DNA of 64,000 nucleotides from positions 186,001-250,000 of the forward strand of contig NZ_WXYO01000007.1 of the NCBI RefSeq assembly GCF_009901585.1, read 5' to 3'. This stretch comes from Poritiphilus flavus. Its GTDB lineage: Bacteria > Bacteroidota > Bacteroidia > Flavobacteriales > Flavobacteriaceae. The notes under the pieces were generated by a model. It made no database searches, was not told the DNA's origin, and saw only the letters and a program-made list of their open reading frames with translations. Numbering within the stretch: position 1 is the stretch's first letter; each line of letters begins with the position of its first letter. The position numbers were made by a program, and so were the translations under genes. Shown piece after piece: positions 27,181 through 34,603 of this stretch.

Positions 27181-27185
27181 TGTAA
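27174..27185. promoter_or_regulatory. Operator-like site O1 over the XRE start codon
   Basis: TTACCATTGTAA fits TTAC-N4-GTAA. The CAT at its centre (27178-27180) is the XRE start codon on the minus strand, so a bound protein would block initiation or elongation of its own gene. Confidence 0.5.
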
Positions 27186-27341
27186 TTTTCTTTACTGCCT
27201 AATTGCGGATTTTTTGCTAACATATGTCCTATTTGAGTATAAAAATCTAATTTTAAGCTTTACTTATAGCTATTTAAAATATTGATTTTTATTACTTTAC
27301 ATTCTTGTCATTCCAGATCAATACAAAATAACTAAAATTGT

Positions 27342-27353
27342 TTACCAATGTAA
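27342..27353. promoter_or_regulatory. Operator-like site O2
   Basis: TTACCAATGTAA, an exact TTAC-N4-GTAA. It lies mid-way in the XRE/M14 gap, 44 bp before site O3. Confidence 0.5.
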
Positions 27354-27385
27354 TTAAATCACCCGGTAAACCAAGTTTATTTCGT

Positions 27386-27397
27386 TTACAAATGTAA
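27386..27397. promoter_or_regulatory. Operator-like site O3
   Basis: TTACAAATGTAA has TTACA/TGTAA arms with two central bases. It is 21 bp (two helix turns) before site O4. Confidence 0.55.
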
Positions 27398-27406
27398 CTT
27401 TTTTAG

Positions 27407-27418
27407 TGACAATTGTAA
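27407..27418. promoter_or_regulatory. Operator-like site O4 over the promoter of the M14 gene
   Basis: TGACAATTGTAA has one mismatch to TTAC-N4-GTAA. It contains the TTG at 27413 that lies 16 bp before the -7 element, so it would cover the -33 region. Confidence 0.45.
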
Positions 27419-27431
27419 TCTAAATAGGATG

Positions 27432-27439
27432 TACTTTTG
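27432..27439 (+). promoter_or_regulatory. -7 promoter element of the M14 peptidase gene
   Basis: TACTTTTG matches TAnnTTTG exactly, 16 bp before the GTG start. TTG at 27413 is the likely -33 element, with slightly short spacing. Confidence 0.5.
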
Positions 27440-27455
27440 CTGAATATTTAATACC

Positions 27456-28571
27456 GTGAATGTGGATGTTACTGCTTTAGATTACGCTTCTATTAAGGAA
27501 GGATCTGTCCATGGAAGGTATGTTACTACAGAACATATTATACCATTTTTAGACAGGGTATCAGCCGATGTCCGGATGGAAGAAATTGGTCGTTCTGTAG
27601 AGGGCAGACCCATACACCTCTTAGAGATCGGTACCGGAAAAAAGAAGGTATTGATGTGGTCTCAGATGCATGGAAATGAATCCACAACTACCAAGGCTTT
27701 ACTTGACCTGATTAATTATCTCAACCAAACCGGGCTGGATTCAGCATCCATTTTAGCGGAGTGTCAATTGCTCATTATCCCTATCCTCAATCCGGATGGT
27801 GCGCACAGATATACCCGGCTCAATGCAAATGAAGTAGACCTGAATAGGGATGCTATTGATCTGAGTCAGCCTGAGAGCAGAATTCTACGCGAGGTTTATG
27901 AGCGGGTATCACCGGATTTTTGTTTCAACCTTCACGGGCAGCGCACCTTATTCAATGTGGGTAGAACTGAACTTCCGGCTACGGTTTCCTTCCTGGCACC
28001 GGCCTCTGACCAGGACAGAAGTATAACGGAATCGCGGGAGATAAGTATGCAACTTATTGCAGCCATGGCTTTGAAACTGGAAGAATTGATCCCCGGGCAG
28101 ATTGGCAGGTACGACGATTCTTTTAACCCCAATTGCGTAGGGGACAGCTTTCAAATGCTAAGCAGCCCAACCCTGCTGTTTGAAGCCGGCCACTATCCGG
28201 GAGACTATATGCGGGAAGAAACCAGGAAATTGCTGTTTTACGCTTTGGTGGAGGTACTGGAGGTAATCGCGGCGAACAGACATAAAGACTATTCCGAAGA
28301 CACCTACTTTGGTATTCCGGAAAACAATAAGTTGTTCTTTGATATCCTAATCCGGAACGCTCCGCTTTTACATCCTAAATTTGCTGACACAAACAGTATA
28401 GGTATTCGGTATGAAGAGGTGCTTGAAGGGCGGCAGATACAGTTTCATCCTCAAATTGCCGAGACCGGGATTTTAAGCCAACATTTTGGCCACCAGACAT
28501 ATGACTGCAGTAAAACATTGGATCTCGACCAACTCAAAAAAGAGCTTGATCTCTATAATTTCCTTATTTAA
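27456..28571 (+). CDS. M14-family zinc carboxypeptidase-like protein
   Basis: 371 residues, GTG start. Zinc ligands H72 and E75 (M-H-G-N-E-S-T-T) and H160 (F-N-L-H-G-Q-R-T), substrate carboxylate binders N130-R131 (D-L-N-R-D-A) and catalytic E243 (L-L-F-E-A-G-H-Y-P-G-D) are intact. No signal peptide, so it acts in the cytoplasm. It could remove C-terminal residues, or deacylate small amides as succinylglutamate desuccinylase-like members do. Its promoter region carries three operator-like sites shared with the divergent XRE gene. Confidence 0.85.
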   Translation: MNVDVTALDYASIKEGSVHGRYVTTEHIIPFLDRVSADVRMEEIGRSVEGRPIHLLEIGTGKKKVLMWSQMHGNESTTTKALLDLINYLNQTGLDSASILAECQLLIIPILNPDGAHRYTRLNANEVDLNRDAIDLSQPESRILREVYERVSPDFCFNLHGQRTLFNVGRTELPATVSFLAPASDQDRSITESREISMQLIAAMALKLEELIPGQIGRYDDSFNPNCVGDSFQMLSSPTLLFEAGHYPGDYMREETRKLLFYALVEVLEVIAANRHKDYSEDTYFGIPENNKLFFDILIRNAPLLHPKFADTNSIGIRYEEVLEGRQIQFHPQIAETGILSQHFGHQTYDCSKTLDLDQLKKELDLYNFLI

Positions 28572-28628
28572 GTAAATTGTGTGAAACCTCAAATCCTTTA
28601 CATTTTTTTCAAAAAAAACCATTATTTA

Positions 28629-28659
28629 TTGCGTTTATTTTCTTAATGTTTTATTTTGG
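28629..28659 (+). promoter_or_regulatory. Probable promoter of the Lrp-type gene
   Basis: TTG at 28629-28631, a 20-bp spacer, then TATTTTGG (7 of 8 to TAnnTTTG) at 28652-28659. It ends 17 bp before the ATG at 28677. Confidence 0.4.
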
Positions 28660-28676
28660 CTTAAAATTTTATCAAT

Positions 28677-29156
28677 ATGGGCAAAGTTAAATTAGACGAG
28701 ATAGATCATCAGATTCTGGACATGTTAATTGATAACACCAGGACTCCATTTACAGATATTGCAAAGAAACTTTTAATATCCGCAGGAACAGTTCATGTAC
28801 GCGTTAAGAAGATGGAAGAAGCCGGGATCATAATGGGCTCATCACTGACCCTGGACTACGTGAAACTTGGGTATGCATTTATCGCCTATGTAGGAATATT
28901 TCTTGAAAAAACACATCAGACCAAATTCGTATTGGAGCGACTCGCTCAGATACCTAATGTTACGGTGGCCCATATTACCACAGGCAAATTCAATATCTTC
29001 TGTAAGATCAGGGCTAAAGACACTACTCATGCCAAGAACATCATTTTTAAGATAGACGATATTGATGGTATCAGCAGAACTGAGACCATGATCTCTTTGG
29101 AAGAGAGCATCAACGATAAAAAACGATTGATGCATACAATATTCAACGAACTGTAA
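28677..29156 (+). CDS. Lrp/AsnC-family transcriptional regulator
   Basis: 159 residues. Winged helix-turn-helix in the first ~60 residues (L-D-E-I-D-H-Q-I-L-D-M-L-I-D-N-T-R-T-P-F and A-G-T-V-H-V-R-V-K-K-M-E-E-A-G-I-I) followed by an alpha-beta effector domain (RAM) with V-A-H-I-T-T-G-K-F-N-I-F near 102. It probably responds to an amino acid. The target is not evident. A stem-loop follows the stop. Confidence 0.92.
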   Translation: MGKVKLDEIDHQILDMLIDNTRTPFTDIAKKLLISAGTVHVRVKKMEEAGIIMGSSLTLDYVKLGYAFIAYVGIFLEKTHQTKFVLERLAQIPNVTVAHITTGKFNIFCKIRAKDTTHAKNIIFKIDDIDGISRTETMISLEESINDKKRLMHTIFNEL

Positions 29157-29179
29157 TAAACTGACCAAAGATTTTAAAG

Positions 29180-29207
29180 GTCCCGATCACTTCCCGGTGT
29201 TCGGGAC
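29180..29207 (+). terminator. Stem-loop terminator after the Lrp-type gene
   Basis: GTCCCGA-T-CAC pairs with GTG-T-TCGGGAC around TTCCCG: ten pairs with one T-T mismatch, followed by T-rich TTCTTATATTTG. The next gene's -7 element begins five bases later. Confidence 0.65.
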
Positions 29208-29211
29208 TTCT

Positions 29212-29219
29212 TATATTTG
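29212..29219 (+). promoter_or_regulatory. -7 promoter element four bases before DinB start
   Basis: TATATTTG matches TAnnTTTG exactly. Only TAT separates it from the ATG at 29223, which implies a leaderless mRNA if used. Confidence 0.35.
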
Positions 29220-29222
29220 TAT

Positions 29223-29738
29223 ATGAAAACTTCAGAACTCAGAGAAGGGGATTACCATCCATTTTACAAAACCTATATAGATACCCTGGGGGAGGTGGAC
29301 CTGCAATCCCAACTGGAAAGGCAACTTAACAACTTCCCGGAATTCATCGCGAGCATCCCGGATGAAAAATGGCATTATGCCTACGAAGAAGGCAAGTGGA
29401 CAGTGGCTCAGGTATTGGTGCACGTTCTGGATGCGGAAAGGGTATTTCAATACCGGGCACTGAGAATCGCGAGAAATGATATGACTCCCCTGTCAGGCTT
29501 TGACCAGGATAAGTACGTTCCATTCTCAGGAGCGGAAAAAAGGAGTAAAGAAGATGTAATTGAAGAGTACAGAGCTATCAGGAATTCTACGGCAAAATTG
29601 TTTTCCCGATTTAGCGAAGAAGATCTGCAAAGGGTAGGAAAGGCCAGTGATGTACCTGTTAGTGTAGGAGCACTGGGCTTTATTTGTTGCGGGCACCAGA
29701 AACATCACCGCAATGTATTGCGGGAACGTTACCTCTAA
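29223..29738 (+). CDS. DinB-superfamily protein
   Basis: 171 residues from the ATG at 29223 (a TTG two codons upstream is possible). Four-helix metal-binding fold: W-T-V-A-Q-V-L-V-H-V-L-D-A-E-R-V near 61-76 gives the first His, and G-H-Q-K-H-H-R-N-V-L near 158-167 the others. Bacterial DinB/YfiT relatives act as thiol transferases or hydrolases; the role here is unknown. Its end overlaps by 4 bp the end of the convergent acidic protein gene. Confidence 0.8.
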   Translation: MKTSELREGDYHPFYKTYIDTLGEVDLQSQLERQLNNFPEFIASIPDEKWHYAYEEGKWTVAQVLVHVLDAERVFQYRALRIARNDMTPLSGFDQDKYVPFSGAEKRSKEDVIEEYRAIRNSTAKLFSRFSEEDLQRVGKASDVPVSVGALGFICCGHQKHHRNVLRERYL

Positions 29739-30055
29739 TCCGGATCTGCTTCCTCGTCCAGTTCCTGCTCCAGGTTAAGTTCCAGTTCCTTTTCTTCGGC
29801 CATACGCTCTTCCTTCATTTCGAGCTCCTTTTCTATATTATCTTCGAAATTGGAAATGAAATGAGACAGGCTCTGGCTTATTTTAACCAGGTACAAGGTA
29901 TCTTCCGTTTGTAATTCCACAGCCTGGATAAACTCTCCTTTGGCGTTTTTGAAAGAGATGATATCGTCATCTCCGTATCCATCCGGATAGGTTTCGATCA
30001 ACAGGGTGGCGATATGGTGATCCAGCTTTTTGTAATCTACAAGTATACGTTTCAT
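29735..30055 (-). CDS. Conserved acidic small protein, unknown function
   Basis: 106 residues: M-K-R-I-L-V-D-Y-K-K-L-D, then I-E-T-Y-P-D-G-Y-G-D-D-D-I-I-S-F-K-N-A-K-G-E, and a very Glu-rich coiled-coil tail (K-E-L-E-M-K-E-E-R-M-A-E-E-K). No signal peptide. Conserved in Flavobacteriia to my recollection but without a role. The 138 bp up to aroB has no gene. Confidence 0.6.
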   Translation of the reverse strand: MKRILVDYKKLDHHIATLLIETYPDGYGDDDIISFKNAKGEFIQAVELQTEDTLYLVKISQSLSHFISNFEDNIEKELEMKEERMAEEKELELNLEQELDEEADPD

Positions 30056-30193
30056 CAGTAGGTTAGTTGACCCTGTCCGTGGGCTGACGGGCAGTTTGGG
30101 GACGGGATAGTTATTACGGTTTCTAAACTAAGGTATTTTTCCTTTAGCGCTTGGAAAGAGTTGTCAAAACCTACATTTTAGTATACGTAGTTC

Positions 30194-31255
30194 TTATTCT
30201 GCGTAGTATGCAAAAGCAGCGCTGAAAAGTTCGCCTGGAATAGCACAGTCAATCTCCGGATCACCAATGGAATTTAGAAGAACGAAATTGATGTTGCCGT
30301 GGGAGTTTTTCTTATCAAACTTTAGCAAATCAAGGATAACTTCAATATCCGAATTGCTAAAATCTACTTTTCGGTAGCGTTCCAAAAAGGTATTCTTGAT
30401 GTCCTCTAGTTGGGAGTCCGGCAGCCCCGTCAATTTATTGGACAAATAGGCTTCAAGTATCATCCCAACGGATATCGCCTCGCCGTGTAAGATCGCTTCA
30501 TGCGCGTCGCTCTCAAGAAAGTAAGACTCAATAGCGTGCCCCAGGGTGTGCCCGAAATTAAGGATCTTCCGCAGCCCAAGCTCTCTAGGGTCTTCTGTAA
30601 TCACTTTGTTCTTGATCATGACAGAAGTGTGAATGTGTTTATCCAGGCTGTCAAAAGTCGTAAGCTCTTTAAGGGCGTTCCAGTACTGCTCGTTCTGAAT
30701 AAGTCCGTGCTTCAGCATTTCGGCGAAGCCACTGAGCACTTGCCGCTTTTCCAGGGTATGGAGGAATTCGGGAATGACCATGACCATTACGGGTTGTTCA
30801 ATGATCCCGATCTGATTTTTTAAGGGCCCAAGGTCAATACCGGTCTTGCCTCCGACAGAAGCGTCCACCATAGCCAGTAGGGTAGTGGGCACATTGATAA
30901 AATCAATTCCCCTTTTGAAAGCACAAGCCACAAAACCACCTAGGTCGGTAATCACACCACCTCCCAAATTGATCATCAGGCTTTTGCGGTCTGCTCCCAA
31001 TTCAGAAAGGGCTTCCCAAACCTGTGTACAGGTATGGATATTCTTGTGGATCTCCCCGGATTCGATCTCTATGATCTCAATCTCGCACTCAGTTTCTATC
31101 TGAGGTATAAATAGAGGTAGGCAATGCAGATGAGTGTTCTCATCCACAAGGATAAAGATCCTGGAATAGCTGGAATCGGCCAAATGCGCGTTCAGGGCTT
31201 TGTAAGCCGCCTTATCGAAGTGTACTACCGAAGTGGACGAAACAATAGATTCCAT
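30194..31255 (-). CDS. aroB: 3-dehydroquinate synthase
   Basis: 353 residues. NAD and zinc motifs: N-L-G-G-G-V-I-T-D-L-G-G-F-V-A near 96-110, M-V-D-A-S-V-G-G-K-T-G-I-D near 128-140, L-N-F-G-H-T-L-G-H-A-I-E near 232-243. It converts DAHP to 3-dehydroquinate in the shikimate pathway. It stands alone, not in an aro operon. Confidence 0.97.
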   Translation of the reverse strand: MESIVSSTSVVHFDKAAYKALNAHLADSSYSRIFILVDENTHLHCLPLFIPQIETECEIEIIEIESGEIHKNIHTCTQVWEALSELGADRKSLMINLGGGVITDLGGFVACAFKRGIDFINVPTTLLAMVDASVGGKTGIDLGPLKNQIGIIEQPVMVMVIPEFLHTLEKRQVLSGFAEMLKHGLIQNEQYWNALKELTTFDSLDKHIHTSVMIKNKVITEDPRELGLRKILNFGHTLGHAIESYFLESDAHEAILHGEAISVGMILEAYLSNKLTGLPDSQLEDIKNTFLERYRKVDFSNSDIEVILDLLKFDKKNSHGNINFVLLNSIGDPEIDCAIPGELFSAAFAYYAE

Positions 31256-31405
31256 GGTCCTTTATTATGGAGCACAAAATAAACGGAATTTTTTCGGTCA
31301 GACCGCCTATCTGTAAAAAAATCACACTATTTTTTCGTTTTGTCTCGTCTCGTCTGATTGACAGTGTTTAGATTCCGGACCGATAAGCTATTAACTCAAA
31401 AAGGA

Positions 31406-31660
31406 TCAATTCCGGTTTTCGCGTTGTTCCAGAATGCGTTTTATCTCCTTGAGCTGTTTTAAATTGATCGGGATTATCGCGGCCAGGGCAATGGGAGTGA
31501 TCAGCATAGGATCGAACTTACCGGTACTAAAGGTATTGTAAGCTGTAACCCCAAACAAAAAGATGAGTATACCGGCCAGAAAACTGGTTATGGTCTTTAA
31601 TTGCTTGTGTCGTTTGTTCAGTTCTTCAGTGGTTAGTTTTTCAAGTTGTTCTTTCTTCAT
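31406..31660 (-). CDS. Small two-span membrane protein, unknown function
   Basis: 84 residues: a charged N-terminus (L-T-T-E-E-L-N-K-R-H-K-Q-L-K-T), two membrane segments (about 25-45 and 51-67) and a basic coiled tail L-K-E-I-K-R-I-L-E-Q-R. Homologues are sometimes annotated redox-active disulfide protein 2, yet this one has no cysteine at all, so that label cannot be right. Confidence 0.6.
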   Translation of the reverse strand: MKKEQLEKLTTEELNKRHKQLKTITSFLAGILIFLFGVTAYNTFSTGKFDPMLITPIALAAIIPINLKQLKEIKRILEQRENRN

Positions 31661-31753
31661 GCTTTGGTTTAAATCCGGCTTTAGTGCCTAAAGTATACAA
31701 GATATATAACTTTTGGGAAATTTATCTGAAGTAGATGGATTTGGAGCATTCTT

Positions 31754-32875
31754 CTAGGGATCCTTGTCTTCAAGCAGCGGAATAAAAACATTATTGACGA
31801 TCGCGAAGGGAACCTTGCTTTTTTCTGAATTGTAAGCGCCGCCGGTAAAGACCGCGATCATATCCAATTCCTCCAGGACAAAAATGTACTGTCCGCCGTT
31901 CCCGGTTGCTGTGATAGCCTTAGCCGTTCCGTTTTGAGTCTTAAAAGGGATGTGCCACCAGAGGAAGCCATAATCCAGATTAGCAAGGGTGGTTTGTTTG
32001 GAGGTGGACAATGCGATCCATTCCTCTGAAACCAGTTGCTCCGCATTCCATTTGCCTTTATTGTGGACCAGCAAACCTATCTTGGCCAGGTCTCGAGGTC
32101 TCATATACAACCGCTTTGAAGAGGGTATTACGGCTTTACTTGTGCTGGTATGCCCCCAACTTAAGTTGGTGATACCCATAGGATGGAATAGATACCGATC
32201 TGCAAATTCCGCAATGGGCATTCCGGAAGCCTGGGCGATGATCTCAGCTGCCAGCACCACCCCCATGGAACAGTATCTGGCGGAGACACCCGGATCTTCC
32301 ACCATGGGCAAATTTAAGGTGAATTGCAACCAGTCTTTTTTTCTATAGACCTTGTCTTCCTGTCCAGCGGATCTTTTGTCCCAATCATCACAGTCCAGAC
32401 CGGAGCTCATAGTGAGCAAATGCCGGATGCTGATCTCATTTTTCCTGGGATCTATATTTTTTTCCGGTATTGGGTTTTTGAGATACCTGGAAATGGGATC
32501 ATCTATGCTTTCGATTATTCCCCTGTCCAGGGCGATTCCCATCAACAGTGAAATAATTGGCTTTGTCGCGGACCTAAGATCATGGGTTTTGTCCGGCCCA
32601 TAACCTCCAAAATACTCCTCCAGCACCAATTTATTATCAATCAGCAATAAGGCGGAATGGATCTTGTGATCTTCATTCAATAATTGATCAAATAACTTAT
32701 AAAGATTTGTGGAATCTGTTGGTGTGGAGAACAGGGAAGTGGTTTCCAATCCGTCGTTGGAAGAAACCGGACTGCGATACTGGTAGGATTCCTGGGCGGT
32801 AATTAAATGTACGCACATTAAGACCAGCAGATACATATAGAATTTTGCAACATGCGGCTTAATGATCGATGACAT
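31754..32875 (-). CDS. Serine hydrolase of the beta-lactamase (class C/DD-peptidase) family
   Basis: 373 residues with an N-terminal signal sequence ending near I-T-A-Q (residue 28). Catalytic S102-x-x-K105 (R-S-A-T-K-P), tyrosine motif Y-C-S near 202-204, and a late A-T-G-N-G-G-Q segment in place of K-T-G. Proteins of this class act as peptidases, esterases or beta-lactamases in the periplasm. It is 19 bp downstream of the cupin gene on the same strand and may be co-transcribed with it. Confidence 0.85.
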   Translation of the reverse strand: MSSIIKPHVAKFYMYLLVLMCVHLITAQESYQYRSPVSSNDGLETTSLFSTPTDSTNLYKLFDQLLNEDHKIHSALLLIDNKLVLEEYFGGYGPDKTHDLRSATKPIISLLMGIALDRGIIESIDDPISRYLKNPIPEKNIDPRKNEISIRHLLTMSSGLDCDDWDKRSAGQEDKVYRKKDWLQFTLNLPMVEDPGVSARYCSMGVVLAAEIIAQASGMPIAEFADRYLFHPMGITNLSWGHTSTSKAVIPSSKRLYMRPRDLAKIGLLVHNKGKWNAEQLVSEEWIALSTSKQTTLANLDYGFLWWHIPFKTQNGTAKAITATGNGGQYIFVLEELDMIAVFTGGAYNSEKSKVPFAIVNNVFIPLLEDKDP

Positions 32876-32894
32876 AGTTAGGTTGGATATTGCT

Positions 32895-33398
32895 TCAGAC
32901 CCTCGTTAAGTTTGTGATGATATCCGAATGCTGGGGAAAAAGTTCCAGCAAGCTCTCTCGAGAGGGTAACTCAAAATCTTCAAAGTCGAAGCCGGGAGCC
33001 ACCGTACATCCAACCAGAGCGTAGGAATCCTGCTCTACCATCTCGGCTGCAAACCATATGCCTTTGGGAACGGCGTACTGGGGAACTTCGCCTTTTTCAA
33101 AATCCCCTCCAAGAACCACATGGGAATACTGCCCTTCCGGATCGATCATATGGATACGGATGGCATCTCCTTTGTAAAAGTGCCATAGCTCATCCTGTTT
33201 GATCCTATGGAAAGCGGAAAAAGTATCGGAGGTCAGCAAAAAATAGATCCCTGTACAGTAATTTCTTTGCACGGGCTGTGGCCACAGTTCATTTTGAACT
33301 TCAACAGAGTCCGCGCTTCTATAAGTTTCTTTAAAATAACCACCCTCGGGATGAGGACTCAGGTTTAATTGTTGGATAAGTTCCTGGATTTCTTTCAT
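32895..33398 (-). CDS. DUF985-family cupin
   Basis: 167 residues from the Met at 33398 (an upstream in-frame start at 33419 adds seven unlikely residues). L-S-P-H-P-E-G-G-Y-F-K-E-T-Y-R-S near the start, F-S-A-F-H-R-I-K-Q-D-E-L-W-H-F-Y-K-G-D in the middle and V-G-C-T-V-A-P-G-F-D-F-E-D-F near the end are the family motifs. A cupin barrel with possible metal site (H-x-D-E...H); no proven activity. Confidence 0.85.
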   Translation of the reverse strand: MKEIQELIQQLNLSPHPEGGYFKETYRSADSVEVQNELWPQPVQRNYCTGIYFLLTSDTFSAFHRIKQDELWHFYKGDAIRIHMIDPEGQYSHVVLGGDFEKGEVPQYAVPKGIWFAAEMVEQDSYALVGCTVAPGFDFEDFELPSRESLLELFPQHSDIITNLTRV

Positions 33399-33450
33399 AA
33401 GCAGATAGGTATAAGTCAAAGATACACTTATACCTTAAAGATTATAAAAA

Positions 33451-33620
33451 AAGGGTATCTGAAAAACTATACAATGCCGGTTCGAGCGTCCGCCCGCTTG
33501 GGCACGGACAGGTAGTCGAGATGTATTTCAATTGCTGCAGCCTAAAGAGTTCTCGACTTCCCGTCCGAACGTTTTGGCCGGGCGGACGCTCGATGTGACA
33601 TTCTCAATTCAGATACCCTT
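33451..33620. repeat. 170-bp nested inverted repeat between HMA-like and cupin genes
   Basis: Three nested perfect arms: AAGGGTATCTGA (33451-33462) with TCAGATACCCTT (33609-33620); TCGAGCGTCCGCCCG with CGGGCGGACGCTCGA; and GTCGAGA with TCTCGAC. Between the second and third pairs the sequence is only partly complementary. The GC-rich arms differ from the AT-rich surroundings. It could fold into one long hairpin in either strand and end transcription of the upstream minus-strand gene. It resembles the dispersed TCGAG...CTCGA repeats of Flavobacteriia genomes. Confidence 0.75.
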
Positions 33621-33640
33621 CGTCTATGGAAGAAAACCAT

Positions 33641-33856
33641 TTATAACTCTTCACATCTAAAACCGTGACCTGTAAGGGCGCTTACTACGGTATGTGGTGC
33701 AATCCGCCAGGTCTCTACCCTTAGGATATTATCACAGTCCTCCAAGTCAAAATTCCAACGCCCGGATGTATTGATCAATCCATCCAATAAGGGACGGAGT
33801 GTACTCACATCCTTTTTTTGGGCAACAGATGTTTTAAATACCAGTACTGTTTTCAT
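33641..33856 (-). CDS. Small HMA-like ferredoxin-fold protein without CxxC
   Basis: 71 residues. The strand-helix-strand-strand-helix layout (K-T-V-L-V-F-K-T-S-V, L-R-P-L-L-D-G-L-I, W-N-F-D-L-E-D-C-D-N-I-L-R-V, V-V-S-A-L-T-G-H-G-F) is like heavy-metal-associated domains, but the metal CxxC loop is missing (S-V-A-Q instead). Metal binding is therefore doubtful. It is 15 bp downstream of the DinB gene on the same strand, so probably one transcript. Confidence 0.6.
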   Translation of the reverse strand: MKTVLVFKTSVAQKKDVSTLRPLLDGLINTSGRWNFDLEDCDNILRVETWRIAPHTVVSALTGHGFRCEEL

Positions 33857-33871
33857 AGGTTGATTTTCAAA

Positions 33872-34369
33872 TTATCGTTCGTAAAAAAGCGGGGGTGCTA
33901 TTCCCAGGGATCTCAGGTATACGTATGCCTGCCCCCTGTGGTGGATCTCGTTGTCTATGGCGTAAGCGATCTGAGACCAGACCGGGAAGGTAAACTGCCC
34001 GAAAAGGGTTACCGTTTCCTGGAAGCGTTCTAATGGGATCTGATTAAAGAATTCGTTGATCTCTTCTGTTTGCTGATCCCAGACCTCCAGGATCCTGGCT
34101 TTGCTGTTCCCATGGTCAAAATGTTCCCTGAGATGTATTTGCTCTCCGGTCACGATCTCTCTAAGAGCCGGTGCTCCTATAGCCATCATTTCCATGACCA
34201 TTTCCACGAAAGGACGCATACCCCCAATTGTATATGTAAAAAATGCGTCGTCTGGAAATGCTTCTATGACTCTTCTGGTTAAGCCTCGGTGGCCTTGCCA
34301 GTGTTCTAACATTTCCGCAGGGGAGATCGTCTGTGCTGTCGGCTTGCTTTTTTCGGTTGTTGTGCTCAT
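33872..34369 (-). CDS. DinB-family protein
   Basis: 165 residues. Histidines at the expected helix positions: L-E-H-W-Q-G-H-R near 21-28 and D-N-E-I-H-H-R-G-Q-A-Y-V-Y near 139-151. A metal-dependent four-helix protein of unknown reaction. It is divergent from a WYL regulator gene with 234 bp between starts and precedes the HMA-like gene, so the three probably form a regulated unit. Confidence 0.8.
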   Translation of the reverse strand: MSTTTEKSKPTAQTISPAEMLEHWQGHRGLTRRVIEAFPDDAFFTYTIGGMRPFVEMVMEMMAIGAPALREIVTGEQIHLREHFDHGNSKARILEVWDQQTEEINEFFNQIPLERFQETVTLFGQFTFPVWSQIAYAIDNEIHHRGQAYVYLRSLGIAPPLFYER

Positions 34370-34603
34370 TTGTTTTCATTTTGTGATTCCTATTTCTGAT
34401 GCTAAGATAAAAGTGGCTTGTGACAGCCCTTTGTCAGTAGTAAAAATCAAGGTCGATTTTTTGTGAAAAAATTATCGAAAACCCCTGTTGCCATAGGGTT
34501 GTCACCCCGGTCCTTTTAATTTGTAAAAAAGCTGAAAGTCATGAAGAAGACCTTCCGATGCTTTTGTTTGAAAATGTATCTTTGGGATATCTATCATTCA
34601 CTT

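Noticed and set aside
31406-31660. Redox-active disulfide protein
   Set aside because: The protein has no cysteine.
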